NCBI GenBank assembly: GCA_043814035.1
Contig: JBDRKJ010000007.1
Location: forward strand, 1-64,000
Reading direction: 5' to 3'
Length of the DNA: 64,000 nt
Origin: Peribacter sp043814035
GTDB lineage: Bacteria; Patescibacteriota; Gracilibacteria; Peribacterales; Peribacteraceae
Part shown: piece after piece, positions 31,292 to 38,837 of the stretch
Layout of the letters: every line of letters begins with the position of its first letter
Numbering within the stretch: the first letter of the stretch is position 1
Program-made: the position numbers and the translations under genes
Notes under the pieces: generated by a model
The model's input: the letters and a program-made list of their open reading frames with translations, nothing else
Told to the model about the DNA's origin: nothing
Database searches by the model: none

Positions 31292-34270
31292 CTATAGAGA
31301 CGTGAAATCCAGTGCCGTGATCTTGGTCCACACCTGTTTGATCAACACCTGAAGTTCCTTCACCTCCGCTTCTGTGATTTCGAGGTTGATCTCCTTTCTC
31401 GCTTCATCTTCGTTACCGACAAAATCGAGCGTGAAGTGTGTCGCGTCGTGAATGAACTTGGGATCTGCCTCGCAGAGCATTTTGTAGAACTTGAGTTGCC
31501 GGAATAATTTTTCATCTTTCCTCACTGCATCTTCCGTCTTCTTCGTCCGCCCTGTTTTGTAATCCAGCACACGACAGGTGCGGCCATTCGGCTCGAACAG
31601 ATCGATACGATCCACTTTACCCTTGATCGGAATATCATCGATCACCGCGTGGAATGTTCGCTCTGTAGAGAGGACGAGAGGCATGCCAGAGGAAGTTTGT
31701 TCCGCATACCTCCGTACAATATCTTCCCCGATCAGCTGGTAATGTTCGAGTTTCTCTTTGGTGAGGATTTCTTCTTTGAGATGCCTCTGAAATGCCTCCA
31801 CTAGTGCATCGACGGAAAACACCTCCCCTTGTTGCCATGCGGAATTCCTGTCTTGAAGCGCGGCATGAACTGCGGTACCGAAGGCCATGGCAGGTTTCTT
31901 TTCGCTTGGCCTCTGCAGCAACTGCTCCCAGAGAAATCTCTGTGGCCCATCATCCCCATCCAGAAACACATTGAGCGCCGTGACGGAGAGTTCGTACTCT
32001 TGCAATCGCTCTTCTAGGAATGCACGAAATGCTGTATCAATCTTCAGTGGGGGCGTGCATAATGTCTCTATGGGCGTCGGGACATGCTCTTGCGTCAGCG
32101 TAACTTCATCCGCGTGTTCCCCCGCTTCCGCCACAAAACTGCTTACCTGTGCATCGCGCATCTGCTCACCGCTGCGGTACGTTTCTGGAAAAGTAAGGAA
32201 GAGCTCCCGCCTTGCCCTAGTCATCGCCACAAAAAAGAGTCGGCGTTCGTCTTCCTGCGTCGCCCTCTTCTCCACTTCTTTCTCTAGGCCCATGATCAGA
32301 TGATCAGGAAGCGCAAGCGAACTCCCGCTGATTCTGTTCCCCCAGTTTCGATAGCGGACGTCTGCCATGATCACCAAATCGAATTCGAGACCCTTGGCTC
32401 CGTGTGCGGTCATGAGCTGCACACCATCCTGCACCAAATGCGGGAGGTCATACTCCAATTTCAGTTTCTTCTCTTGCATGTACTGATCGATATCGAACAG
32501 GAGTGTGACAAGCGACGTGGATTGTACTTCGTAACAGCGGCTCTTCACGTACTCGTAGAATGCGTGCAGGCCTGCGATGATGCGTGGATCCGCCTCCTTG
32601 GTATCCGTGGACGGCAAGAGACCTGACTGAGTAAGAACATCCGCGGTGAGCGCCGTAAGCGTGGTACTGGGGATGGCTTGGTTCTTCGTCATGATGAAAT
32701 CATGTGCGTGCTTGATAGTTGCAGGAATCGATTGCTCGTTCAGCAAATACTCGTGAAGGCAAACCCTCTGCTTCGTGCGCTTGAACGTACGAAAATCCAT
32801 GAATAGCTTCCCCAGTTCTGCCGGATGACAATTGAAGCACGGCAGAGCGAGTGCACCCGCAAGCGTACTGGAATTCTCCGGCTCATGAATCGCGCGCAGA
32901 AGCGTCACCGCCTGCAGAACCTGCGGATGCTGGACCAAATCCTGCTTGGCAGCAACCACAGTGGGGATACCGGCGGCAGTGAGCGTATCTGCAATCTGCA
33001 GCACTTCTTCGTTTCTGCGGCAGATGACGGCCATCTGTTTCCACGGAATCTTTCGTTTCTGCGCCTCCTGAAGGAGGCCCGCAATTCCCGCGTACTCCGT
33101 ACTCGTATCGGGATAGCGAATGAACTGCGGTTTCGCGCCGCCCTTCTCTTTGCCTGCGACAAGATCTTTCTCTATGTCTTTGACCACATTGACCAGACGC
33201 TCCTGATTTTCGGCAATCACTGTGGAGGCTGCGTCCAGAATTGGCTGAGTGGAGCGGTAATTCGTCGTGAGCGTTATCGCCACCGTACGTGGAAACCGCT
33301 CAAGAAAAGATGTCATATTGCCGATGTTCGCTCCCTGAAAACGGAAGATCGCCTGATCATCGTCCCCGACAACGAAGATGTTGGGCTCTTGCTCAACGTA
33401 CGCATACGTTGTCAGAAGATCGAGAACACGATTCTGTGCACCGTTTAAGTCTTGGAATTCATCGACCAGAATGTACTGGTAGCGTATCTGCAACGATTCG
33501 AGCAACCATTCGTGCTCTTTCAGAGCTTCGAGTGCGACCAGCACCATGTCGTCAAAATCGTATCGATGCGTTGCGGTCAGTTCCTCAATGTACGCACGGT
33601 AGACCAAAATGAACTCTTTGAACTGCTGCACCTTCTTCGTATCATCTCTGTACGCTTTGCTGGTGAGGTCTCTCTCCCTGCCGGTAGGTGTTTTTTTAAT
33701 CTCCTCGGCGTACGCATCCACGTGCTTCGTAAGATCATCGGGCGCAATCCCCTCTTTCTTCATTTGTGTAATACGATCTAAGAGGTCTGCGGCACGATCG
33801 TGCTCCGCGACGGGCATATAGAGCTCGGATCGCTGCCCAAGATCTTTGATTGCTCTGCGCACGATCTGCAGCCGTTCAATGTTGCTCACCTGTTGCAGCG
33901 CGCGAAAATTTACGAAGAGTTGTGGGTGCTGTTGAATCAAATCGTTACAGAAGCTGTGAATCGTGCTCACGGTCACACCGTACGCATCGGGGCCGATAAT
34001 CTGCCGCAGGCGTTCGCGCATCGCCTTGGCTCCAGACGTAGAGAATGTGAGGCAGAGAATATTCGTCGGGCGCATCTGCGTCTTCTTAAGAATATTCGCT
34101 GCCCGCATAGCCAATACCTCCGTCTTGCCCGTGCCCGGCCCCGCAATACACATCACTGAGCCCTCAACCGTTTCGACAGCACGCTTCTGGTCGTCATTCA
34201 GCATGGCAAAGCGCTCATCGAACGCTTTGGATGACCTGCTCGCTACCGTGGCTTTCTGCTTCGTAGGCAT
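31292..34270 (-). CDS. UvrD/PcrA-type helicase with RecB-like nuclease
   Basis: The 992-residue protein is a superfamily 1A DNA helicase fused to a PD-(D/E)XK nuclease. Helicase motifs appear in order: GPGTGKTEVLAMRA (I), DEFQDLNGAQ (II), VVGDDDQAIFRFQGA (III), TTNYRST (IV), LMTAHGAKGLEFDLVIM (V), RRLFFVAMTRARREL (VI). The C-terminal 250 residues form the nuclease with GKVDRIDLFEPNGRTCRVLDYKTGR, where the catalytic Asp and Lys are visible. Such fusions act in double-strand break repair like AddA or AdnB. No addB or recC partner is in the window. Confidence 0.88.
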   Translation of the reverse strand: MPTKQKATVASRSSKAFDERFAMLNDDQKRAVETVEGSVMCIAGPGTGKTEVLAMRAANILKKTQMRPTNILCLTFSTSGAKAMRERLRQIIGPDAYGVTVSTIHSFCNDLIQQHPQLFVNFRALQQVSNIERLQIVRRAIKDLGQRSELYMPVAEHDRAADLLDRITQMKKEGIAPDDLTKHVDAYAEEIKKTPTGRERDLTSKAYRDDTKKVQQFKEFILVYRAYIEELTATHRYDFDDMVLVALEALKEHEWLLESLQIRYQYILVDEFQDLNGAQNRVLDLLTTYAYVEQEPNIFVVGDDDQAIFRFQGANIGNMTSFLERFPRTVAITLTTNYRSTQPILDAASTVIAENQERLVNVVKDIEKDLVAGKEKGGAKPQFIRYPDTSTEYAGIAGLLQEAQKRKIPWKQMAVICRRNEEVLQIADTLTAAGIPTVVAAKQDLVQHPQVLQAVTLLRAIHEPENSSTLAGALALPCFNCHPAELGKLFMDFRTFKRTKQRVCLHEYLLNEQSIPATIKHAHDFIMTKNQAIPSTTLTALTADVLTQSGLLPSTDTKEADPRIIAGLHAFYEYVKSRCYEVQSTSLVTLLFDIDQYMQEKKLKLEYDLPHLVQDGVQLMTAHGAKGLEFDLVIMADVRYRNWGNRISGSSLALPDHLIMGLEKEVEKRATQEDERRLFFVAMTRARRELFLTFPETYRSGEQMRDAQVSSFVAEAGEHADEVTLTQEHVPTPIETLCTPPLKIDTAFRAFLEERLQEYELSVTALNVFLDGDDGPQRFLWEQLLQRPSEKKPAMAFGTAVHAALQDRNSAWQQGEVFSVDALVEAFQRHLKEEILTKEKLEHYQLIGEDIVRRYAEQTSSGMPLVLSTERTFHAVIDDIPIKGKVDRIDLFEPNGRTCRVLDYKTGRTKKTEDAVRKDEKLFRQLKFYKMLCEADPKFIHDATHFTLDFVGNEDEARKEINLEITEAEVKELQVLIKQVWTKITALDFTSL

Positions 34271-34276
34271 ACGGAA

Positions 34277-34285
34277 AGCATAGCA
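34277..34285 (-). promoter_or_regulatory. leaderless extended -10 promoter of helicase gene
   Basis: On the minus strand TGCTATGCT is an extended -10 element ending 6 bases before ATG 34270. Confidence 0.55.
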
Positions 34286-34304
34286 TCACCGCCCTGCAAC
34301 GGAA

Positions 34305-34514
34305 TCATAGGAATTCAAGATACTTGCGCCCACCTGGATACGTGATGATACGAGCAGAGAACAACTGTCCGATAACAAACCGGGCATCCGCCCTGATAAC
34401 ACGCAGCCACAGCATTCCCCCGTTAAAACTATCCACCTGCACACGGTGCTCATCGACGTCCGTCACACGCCCTTCGATATACTCGACAGCTGGTTTATCT
34501 GAAATGGAGTCCAT
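34305..34514 (-). CDS. small protein downstream of rpoD
   Basis: The 69-residue product (MDSISDKPAVEYIEGRVTDV ... GGRKYLEFL) looks like a small all-beta protein: alternating hydrophobic residues with V-T-D-V-D-E-H-R-V-Q-V-D-S-F and L-W-L-R-V-I-R-A-D. I do not recognise the family. It starts 15 bases after the rpoD stop on the same strand with no SD, so it is probably co-transcribed with rpoD. Confidence 0.6.
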   Translation of the reverse strand: MDSISDKPAVEYIEGRVTDVDEHRVQVDSFNGGMLWLRVIRADARFVIGQLFSARIITYPGGRKYLEFL

Positions 34515-34529
34515 CGGAGAGAAAAAATA

Positions 34530-35996
34530 TTATGCATTTTGCAACTCGTACGCGCAGTGATCGCACTTCTTGAAGGATTTTCCCTCACGCATAACATCAA
34601 TGAGCGTGCCCTTGCGACATTCGGGGCAGAGCTTGCCCGTGAGGAACGTCTGTACGGGCGAGAAGCCTACGCGCTTGGGAGCGCCTCCCGCTTCGCGGAT
34701 TGTCATGGAACGCGGGTGATCGCGCATCTTCTGCAGGACTTTGGCCTCAATCTGACGAATGCGCTCACGTGTAACGCCGAATTCCTTGCCGACTTCTTCG
34801 AGTGTGTGCCCGATGCCATCGCGTAGCCCAAAGCGCATCTCGATGATTTTGCGTTCGCGCGGCGTGAGGAACTCGAGCATGGCATGCACGTTCTCTTTGC
34901 GGAGCTGTCTGTTTGTGGCGTCAAATGGATTCACGGCATCTTCGTCCTCGATAAAGTCTCCAAGCTTGCTGTCTTCTTCAGAACCCACTGGCGACTCGAG
35001 TGAGATGATGTCCTGGCTGATCTTCTGAATGTGGCGAACCTTCTTGATATCCATCTCCATCTCGACCGAGAGTTCCTCCACCGTGGGTTCACGACCCAGC
35101 TCCTGCACGAGACGGCGCTGCGTGTGCGTGAGCTTGTTGATCGTCTCGACCATGTGCACCGGAATACGAATGGTGCGCGCCTGATCGGCAATCGCACGCG
35201 TGATGGCCTGACGGATCCACCACGTAGCGTAGGTAGAGAACTTGAATCCACGATCTGGATCGAATTTCTCGACAGCGCGGAAGAGGCCGATATTCCCCTC
35301 CTGGATCAAATCGAGGAACGAGAGACCGCGGCCGATGTACTTCTTGGCGATAGAGACCACGAGACGCAGGTTCGCCTCGGCCAGCTGCTGCTTGGCACTG
35401 GCATCGCCCTTGCGAATGCGGCGAGCAAGCTCAATCTCTTTACGTGCATCGATGAGTGGCACGCGCCCGATCTCTGAGAGGTACATGCGCACGGAGTCGT
35501 TACTAATTTCGAGCAGATCCACCTCGCGCTCACGTCGGCGCTTCTTCTTCTCGTCATCCGAAAGATCCTTGTCGTCGATCTCAATACCCGCGGTGGCCAC
35601 CACCTGCATGGTGTCCTCCTGACCCAACTTCTCGACCTTCTCATCCGATTCGCTGTCTTCGCCTTCATCGTCATCGTCGACACCCGAAGTGGCAATCTCG
35701 GTGAGATCCTCAGTAGGTTCGGGAACCGGCAGCGCTGATTTGCCTGTAACTTTCTTTTCCCAAATCAGCACATCTTTCACATCGATCACCTGAATACCCA
35801 AATCCGTAAGCAGTGTGTAAATCTCATCGAGCAGGTCGACGTTTTCTTCTGCATTCGGAACAACAGCCATGATTTCCTGATGCGTAACGTAGCGCTGTTC
35901 GCGCCCTTTCTTAATCAGGTGCGTTACTGCAGGAGGAAACTTGGCCAGATCCTCTTCGGTAGGCTGAGGGATGAACTTCCGCGGATGGGACGCCAT
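34530..35996 (-). CDS. rpoD: primary sigma factor with zinc-ribbon tail
   Basis: This is the housekeeping sigma-70. From ATG 35996 the 488 residues contain a region 1.1-like N-terminus, an acidic linker (about 85-140), region 1.2 (DSVRMYLSEIGRVPLID), region 2 (NLRLVVSIAKKYIGRGLSFLDLIQEG; FSTYATWWIRQAI), region 3 and region 4 (LTPRERKIIEMRFGL; VGKEFGVTRERIRQIEAKVLQKM). The family normally ends here, but about 45 more residues follow, with CPEC and CDHC spaced like a zinc ribbon. The longer frame to 36176 overlaps intergenic hairpins and is rejected because TATACT lies 8 bases before ATG 35996. dnaG lies directly upstream, as in the classical dnaG-rpoD operon. Confidence 0.93.
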   Translation of the reverse strand: MASHPRKFIPQPTEEDLAKFPPAVTHLIKKGREQRYVTHQEIMAVVPNAEENVDLLDEIYTLLTDLGIQVIDVKDVLIWEKKVTGKSALPVPEPTEDLTEIATSGVDDDDEGEDSESDEKVEKLGQEDTMQVVATAGIEIDDKDLSDDEKKKRRREREVDLLEISNDSVRMYLSEIGRVPLIDARKEIELARRIRKGDASAKQQLAEANLRLVVSIAKKYIGRGLSFLDLIQEGNIGLFRAVEKFDPDRGFKFSTYATWWIRQAITRAIADQARTIRIPVHMVETINKLTHTQRRLVQELGREPTVEELSVEMEMDIKKVRHIQKISQDIISLESPVGSEEDSKLGDFIEDEDAVNPFDATNRQLRKENVHAMLEFLTPRERKIIEMRFGLRDGIGHTLEEVGKEFGVTRERIRQIEAKVLQKMRDHPRSMTIREAGGAPKRVGFSPVQTFLTGKLCPECRKGTLIDVMREGKSFKKCDHCAYELQNA

Positions 35997-36004
35997 GTGG
36001 GAGC

Positions 36005-36032
36005 AGTATAGGCAATTTGGAGCGAACGCCAA
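36005..36032 (-). promoter_or_regulatory. leaderless promoter of rpoD
   Basis: On the minus strand TTGGCG (36027-36032), 16 bases, TATACT (36005-36010), then 8 bases to ATG 35996. Confidence 0.65.
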
Positions 36033-36117
36033 GGGAAAAAGGGAGGATACCGACGATGCCGGAGAAACCGAGGAATCCGACGAGCGCTCACACAACCCAC
36101 CACCCATAATCTGTCGC

Positions 36118-36146
36118 GAAGCGGTGGGTCTCGCGGGCCCCACCGC
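36118..36146. repeat. GC-rich hairpin between dnaG and rpoD
   Basis: GCGGTGGG pairs with CCCACCGC across a short GC-rich loop, with further GGTGGG words up to 36172. It is similar in style to the coding palindromes but intergenic. Confidence 0.5.
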
Positions 36147-36198
36147 TGGCCGCAGGTCCCCGGTGGGAAGCGACACCGCTACAAGGGAAAAGGGTGCC

Positions 36199-36232
36199 CG
36201 TGAGGGGAAAACCGCAAGGTTGTCCCCTCACG
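36199..36232 (-). terminator. hairpin after dnaG
   Basis: CGTGAGGGGA (36199-36208) pairs with TCCCCTCACG (36223-36232) with an inner AACC-GCAA-GGTT. It follows the dnaG stop by 2 bases on the minus strand and precedes a CCCTTTTCCC stretch. It may terminate or attenuate read-through into rpoD. Confidence 0.55.
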
Positions 36233-36234
36233 AT

Positions 36235-37974
36235 TTATCCCGCCATCTTCGTCAGTTTCAAGACCTGCTGGTACTGGGTCGAGAGCTGCGCCTCTTCGAG
36301 AGTATGCCCCTCGGCGTGGGCTTCTTTGAGGCGACGCGCGATATCGAGTTGTTTAAGTCTGAGCGTGATACTGTTCGCCCGTCGGCAGTTCTTGCGTATC
36401 TCGCGGATGGCGAGTACGTCGGACCATTCCTGAAAACCGTGCACCTCGCAGAAGAGCTGCAGAATGACCGCGCGTTCGCGCTGCTCATCAGTAAGAGAGA
36501 GCGCTTGTAGATCTTTGGCATCCTCGGGGGCAGACTTGAGCGCCTTGTAGAGCGCACCTGCAAAACCTTCTTCGTGAGGAATGAGTTCAGGAAGCAGAGA
36601 TCGATATTGCGGGTAGACGAGAAAGAGACCGAGCACTACTTCAATGGGCGAGAATACGTCAGATTTTTCGCTCGCCTCAATCGGTGTCTCGGTTGCAGGA
36701 GACGTAAAATGCGGAAGACGTTGCAGATCATCGCGAACCGCGGTCTCGGTGGAACCGAGTGCCGCGGCGATACGCGCGACGTAGTGTCCTCGCTCTACCG
36801 AAGAGACCAACGCATCGAGTAGTGGCAACAATCGCTGCAGCACCGCACGCTTGCCCTGCACCGACGACGTATCGCCCGTCTGGATCTCGGCGAGCACAAA
36901 GTCAAGGTATGGCACGCCCCCATCAGTGAGGATCTGACGCAGAAGATCAGGAGATTTCAGTGCGGCTTCATCGGGATCCTTCTCTTCAATGGTGACGGCC
37001 TGCACCTGGAATCCCTCGTGTGCAAGAAGTAGGAATGCGCGTTCTGCGGCGTCGCGCCCGGCGCGATCCTGATCGAGACAGAGAATAGCTGTTTCAGCAG
37101 AACGTTTGAGAAGTTTGACGTGCTGTTCGGTAAGGGCCGTACCACTCACAGCGACAGCATTGCTCACACCAACCTTGTGACAGGCCAAAAGATCGAAGTA
37201 CCCTTCAACCAGTACAATGGCCTTGCGTTCTCGAATGGTCTCGCGCGCCCAGTTGAGGCCATAGAGCACGGCGGATTTGTTGTAGAGCGGGCCCTCGGCG
37301 GAATTGACGTACTTCGCGTCTTCCTCCCCCACCGCACGCCCACCAAAGGCAATCAGATTTCCCTGATGGTCGAAGATGGGGAACATCAGACGGTTGCGAA
37401 AGCGATCATAAATCCGTCCATCGTTCAGATCCTTCTGGACCCCTAATCCCGCCGCCACGATCTCGCTGCGGCTGAATCCCTGTTTCAGCAGGTGTTCGTA
37501 CGTCGAGGAGAAGGAGTCAGGCGCGTAGCCCAAGCCGAAGAACTCGATCTGCTCGGCTGGCACCTTGCGTTGTGTGATGTACTCCTGCGCCTTCGGGGAG
37601 CTTTTGAGCTGGTCGCGGAAAAAGGCCTGCGCAGCTTCAAGACACGAACGCAGACGCTCCTTCTCATCCTTTGGCAAACTGGACTTAGCGCTGTGCTCTG
37701 TGAGCTGCACTCCTGTTTTCTCGGCCAGATCCTTGAGCGCCTGCTTAAAATCCACCTTCTCGATCTCCTCGTAGAACTTGAAGATGTCACCGCCCTTGCG
37801 ACAGGCGAAGCAGTAGGCAATGCCCTTGTCGGGCGACACCTGCAGGCTGGGATGCGTGTCGCTGTGAAAGGGACAGAGACACACAAACGACCGGCCCTTC
37901 TTTTTGAGCTGGCAGTACTGAGCAACCAGTTGCTCAATGGGGAGCCGGGCTTTGATCTCTGCGACTTCATCCAT
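36235..37974 (-). CDS. dnaG: DNA primase
   Basis: DnaG lays RNA primers for replication. The 579-residue product has the N-terminal CHC2 zinc finger (CPFHSDTHPSLQVSPDKGIAYCFAC, residues about 35-60) and the primase N-domain (FFGLGYAPDSFSS ... DRFRNRLMFPIFDHQGNLIAFGGR). The TOPRIM domain has VLVEGYFDLLACHKVGVSNA and LCLDQDRAGRDAA, and a C-terminal helicase-binding region completes it. Length is normal. It precedes rpoD as in the macromolecular-synthesis operon; rpsU is not present. TATACT lies 9 bases before ATG 37974. Confidence 0.95.
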   Translation of the reverse strand: MDEVAEIKARLPIEQLVAQYCQLKKKGRSFVCLCPFHSDTHPSLQVSPDKGIAYCFACRKGGDIFKFYEEIEKVDFKQALKDLAEKTGVQLTEHSAKSSLPKDEKERLRSCLEAAQAFFRDQLKSSPKAQEYITQRKVPAEQIEFFGLGYAPDSFSSTYEHLLKQGFSRSEIVAAGLGVQKDLNDGRIYDRFRNRLMFPIFDHQGNLIAFGGRAVGEEDAKYVNSAEGPLYNKSAVLYGLNWARETIRERKAIVLVEGYFDLLACHKVGVSNAVAVSGTALTEQHVKLLKRSAETAILCLDQDRAGRDAAERAFLLLAHEGFQVQAVTIEEKDPDEAALKSPDLLRQILTDGGVPYLDFVLAEIQTGDTSSVQGKRAVLQRLLPLLDALVSSVERGHYVARIAAALGSTETAVRDDLQRLPHFTSPATETPIEASEKSDVFSPIEVVLGLFLVYPQYRSLLPELIPHEEGFAGALYKALKSAPEDAKDLQALSLTDEQRERAVILQLFCEVHGFQEWSDVLAIREIRKNCRRANSITLRLKQLDIARRLKEAHAEGHTLEEAQLSTQYQQVLKLTKMAG

Positions 37975-37983
37975 GGGGAGAAA

Positions 37984-37989
37984 AGTATA
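37984..37989 (-). promoter_or_regulatory. near-leaderless promoter of dnaG
   Basis: TATACT on the minus strand ends 9 bases before ATG 37974. Confidence 0.55.
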
Positions 37990-38098
37990 CCCTTAAAAAG
38001 GAAGACGTGAATCTGCTTGTTATTTTGCGCCTGCGCAGGAGAATAATCCGCCTTCCGCTCTTTCACAGCACACTCCCCCATTGATCAGTTCTTCTGGC

Positions 38099-38205
38099 GG
38101 CATGGATGTCCCATGCCAAACTACAGTCCCGTTTGTCATTCCCACGGACTTCGAATCACACCGGAGTGTGAGGAGAACTGATGCCGTGGGGGAAAGGAGT
38201 CGCTA
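38099..38205 (+). ncRNA. structured region and leader of 38206 gene
   Basis: A hairpin GGCATGG/CCATGCC (38099-38117) precedes a -10-like TACAGT (38122-38127). The predicted leader then holds CCCACGG (38141-38147) pairing with CCGTGGG (38184-38190), enclosing TCACAC-CGGA-GTGTGA (38156-38171). The SD GGAAAGGAG follows, about 6 bases before ATG 38206. Confidence 0.45.
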
Positions 38206-38715
38206 ATGTCTCTATCGTGTAGCCGACTACAGTGTCGGGAGGTGACAACCGCCACCCCCCAGATGCTGGCGCTCGTGGTCGATTGCCTCGAGCAGCCGCG
38301 CAGCGGGTTTCATGTGTTGGCAGCGCACCCGAGCGACCTGCCCGAGAAGTGGAAACAGGACGCCGCGTTCTTCCGATGGAAGAACCGCGGCGCTCTGTGG
38401 CAAGAATCCGCAGAGGTCCGCCGCCAAGAGTATCTGGCCGCTGTAGATGCACTGCGGCTCAGCATGCCCGTCGGGCTGGCCCTGGTGTACAAAGCCTCGA
38501 GGCAAGTCCAGATTCTCACGTTCGTGTTGCCACGCCACTTCGGTTGCTACGACTCGTCGCTGATCATCCGTGGCCTCATCGATGGGGTCGTGGATTTCAG
38601 CCGCAGAGAGGGGTATGTGAGTGTTGCCTGCCTCTTGACGCAGAGCGACGTGCAGTCGATCCTGTACGAGCGAGGGTTCCGGAGAGACGGCTCAGTGATG
38701 GCCTGCAGAATCTGA
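38206..38715 (+). CDS. unknown protein, possibly GNAT-like
   Basis: The 169-residue product has no signal peptide. Its second half (SLIIRGLIDGVVDFSRREGYVSVACLLTQSDVQSILYERGFRRDGS) resembles the end of GNAT acetyltransferases, where a helix is followed by YE..GF, but the acetyl-CoA loop is not obvious, so the assignment is tentative. It has a strong SD (GGAAAGGAG), a structured leader and a strong palindromic terminator, like the genes at 12758-13231 and 25238. Other frames across this region, including a long one running into the antiporter, are shadows. Confidence 0.6.
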   Translation: MSLSCSRLQCREVTTATPQMLALVVDCLEQPRSGFHVLAAHPSDLPEKWKQDAAFFRWKNRGALWQESAEVRRQEYLAAVDALRLSMPVGLALVYKASRQVQILTFVLPRHFGCYDSSLIIRGLIDGVVDFSRREGYVSVACLLTQSDVQSILYERGFRRDGSVMACRI

Positions 38716-38730
38716 ACCCCACGGCAAAGG

Positions 38731-38756
38731 CCGCCCCACTCGTACGAGTGGGGCGG
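38731..38756 (+). terminator. perfect 26-base palindrome after 38206 gene
   Basis: CCGCCCCACTCG pairs with CGAGTGGGGCGG around TA. It lies 15 bases after the stop. The stem is very strong but no T-run follows. Confidence 0.6.
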
Positions 38757-38781
38757 CTAATCAACATGTCTCTAAAGGGCA

Positions 38782-38810
38782 TTGAATGCCGAGCCAACCA
38801 TGCGTACAAT
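38782..38810 (+). promoter_or_regulatory. antiporter gene promoter
   Basis: TTGAAT (38782-38787), exactly 17 bases, TACAAT (38805-38810). The leader to ATG 38838 is about 20 bases, T/C-rich and without SD. Confidence 0.65.
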
Positions 38811-38837
38811 GCGCGAAACATTTTTCCCAATCCTTTC

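Noticed and set aside
35997..36176. N-terminal extension of rpoD to 36176
   Set aside because: It would translate GC-rich intergenic hairpins; TATACT lies 8 bases before ATG 35996, where the family-like N-terminus begins.
38232..38837. Long N-terminal extension of the antiporter
   Set aside because: It overlaps the SD-led 38206 gene and its terminator; a TTGAAT-17-TACAAT promoter lies inside the extension.
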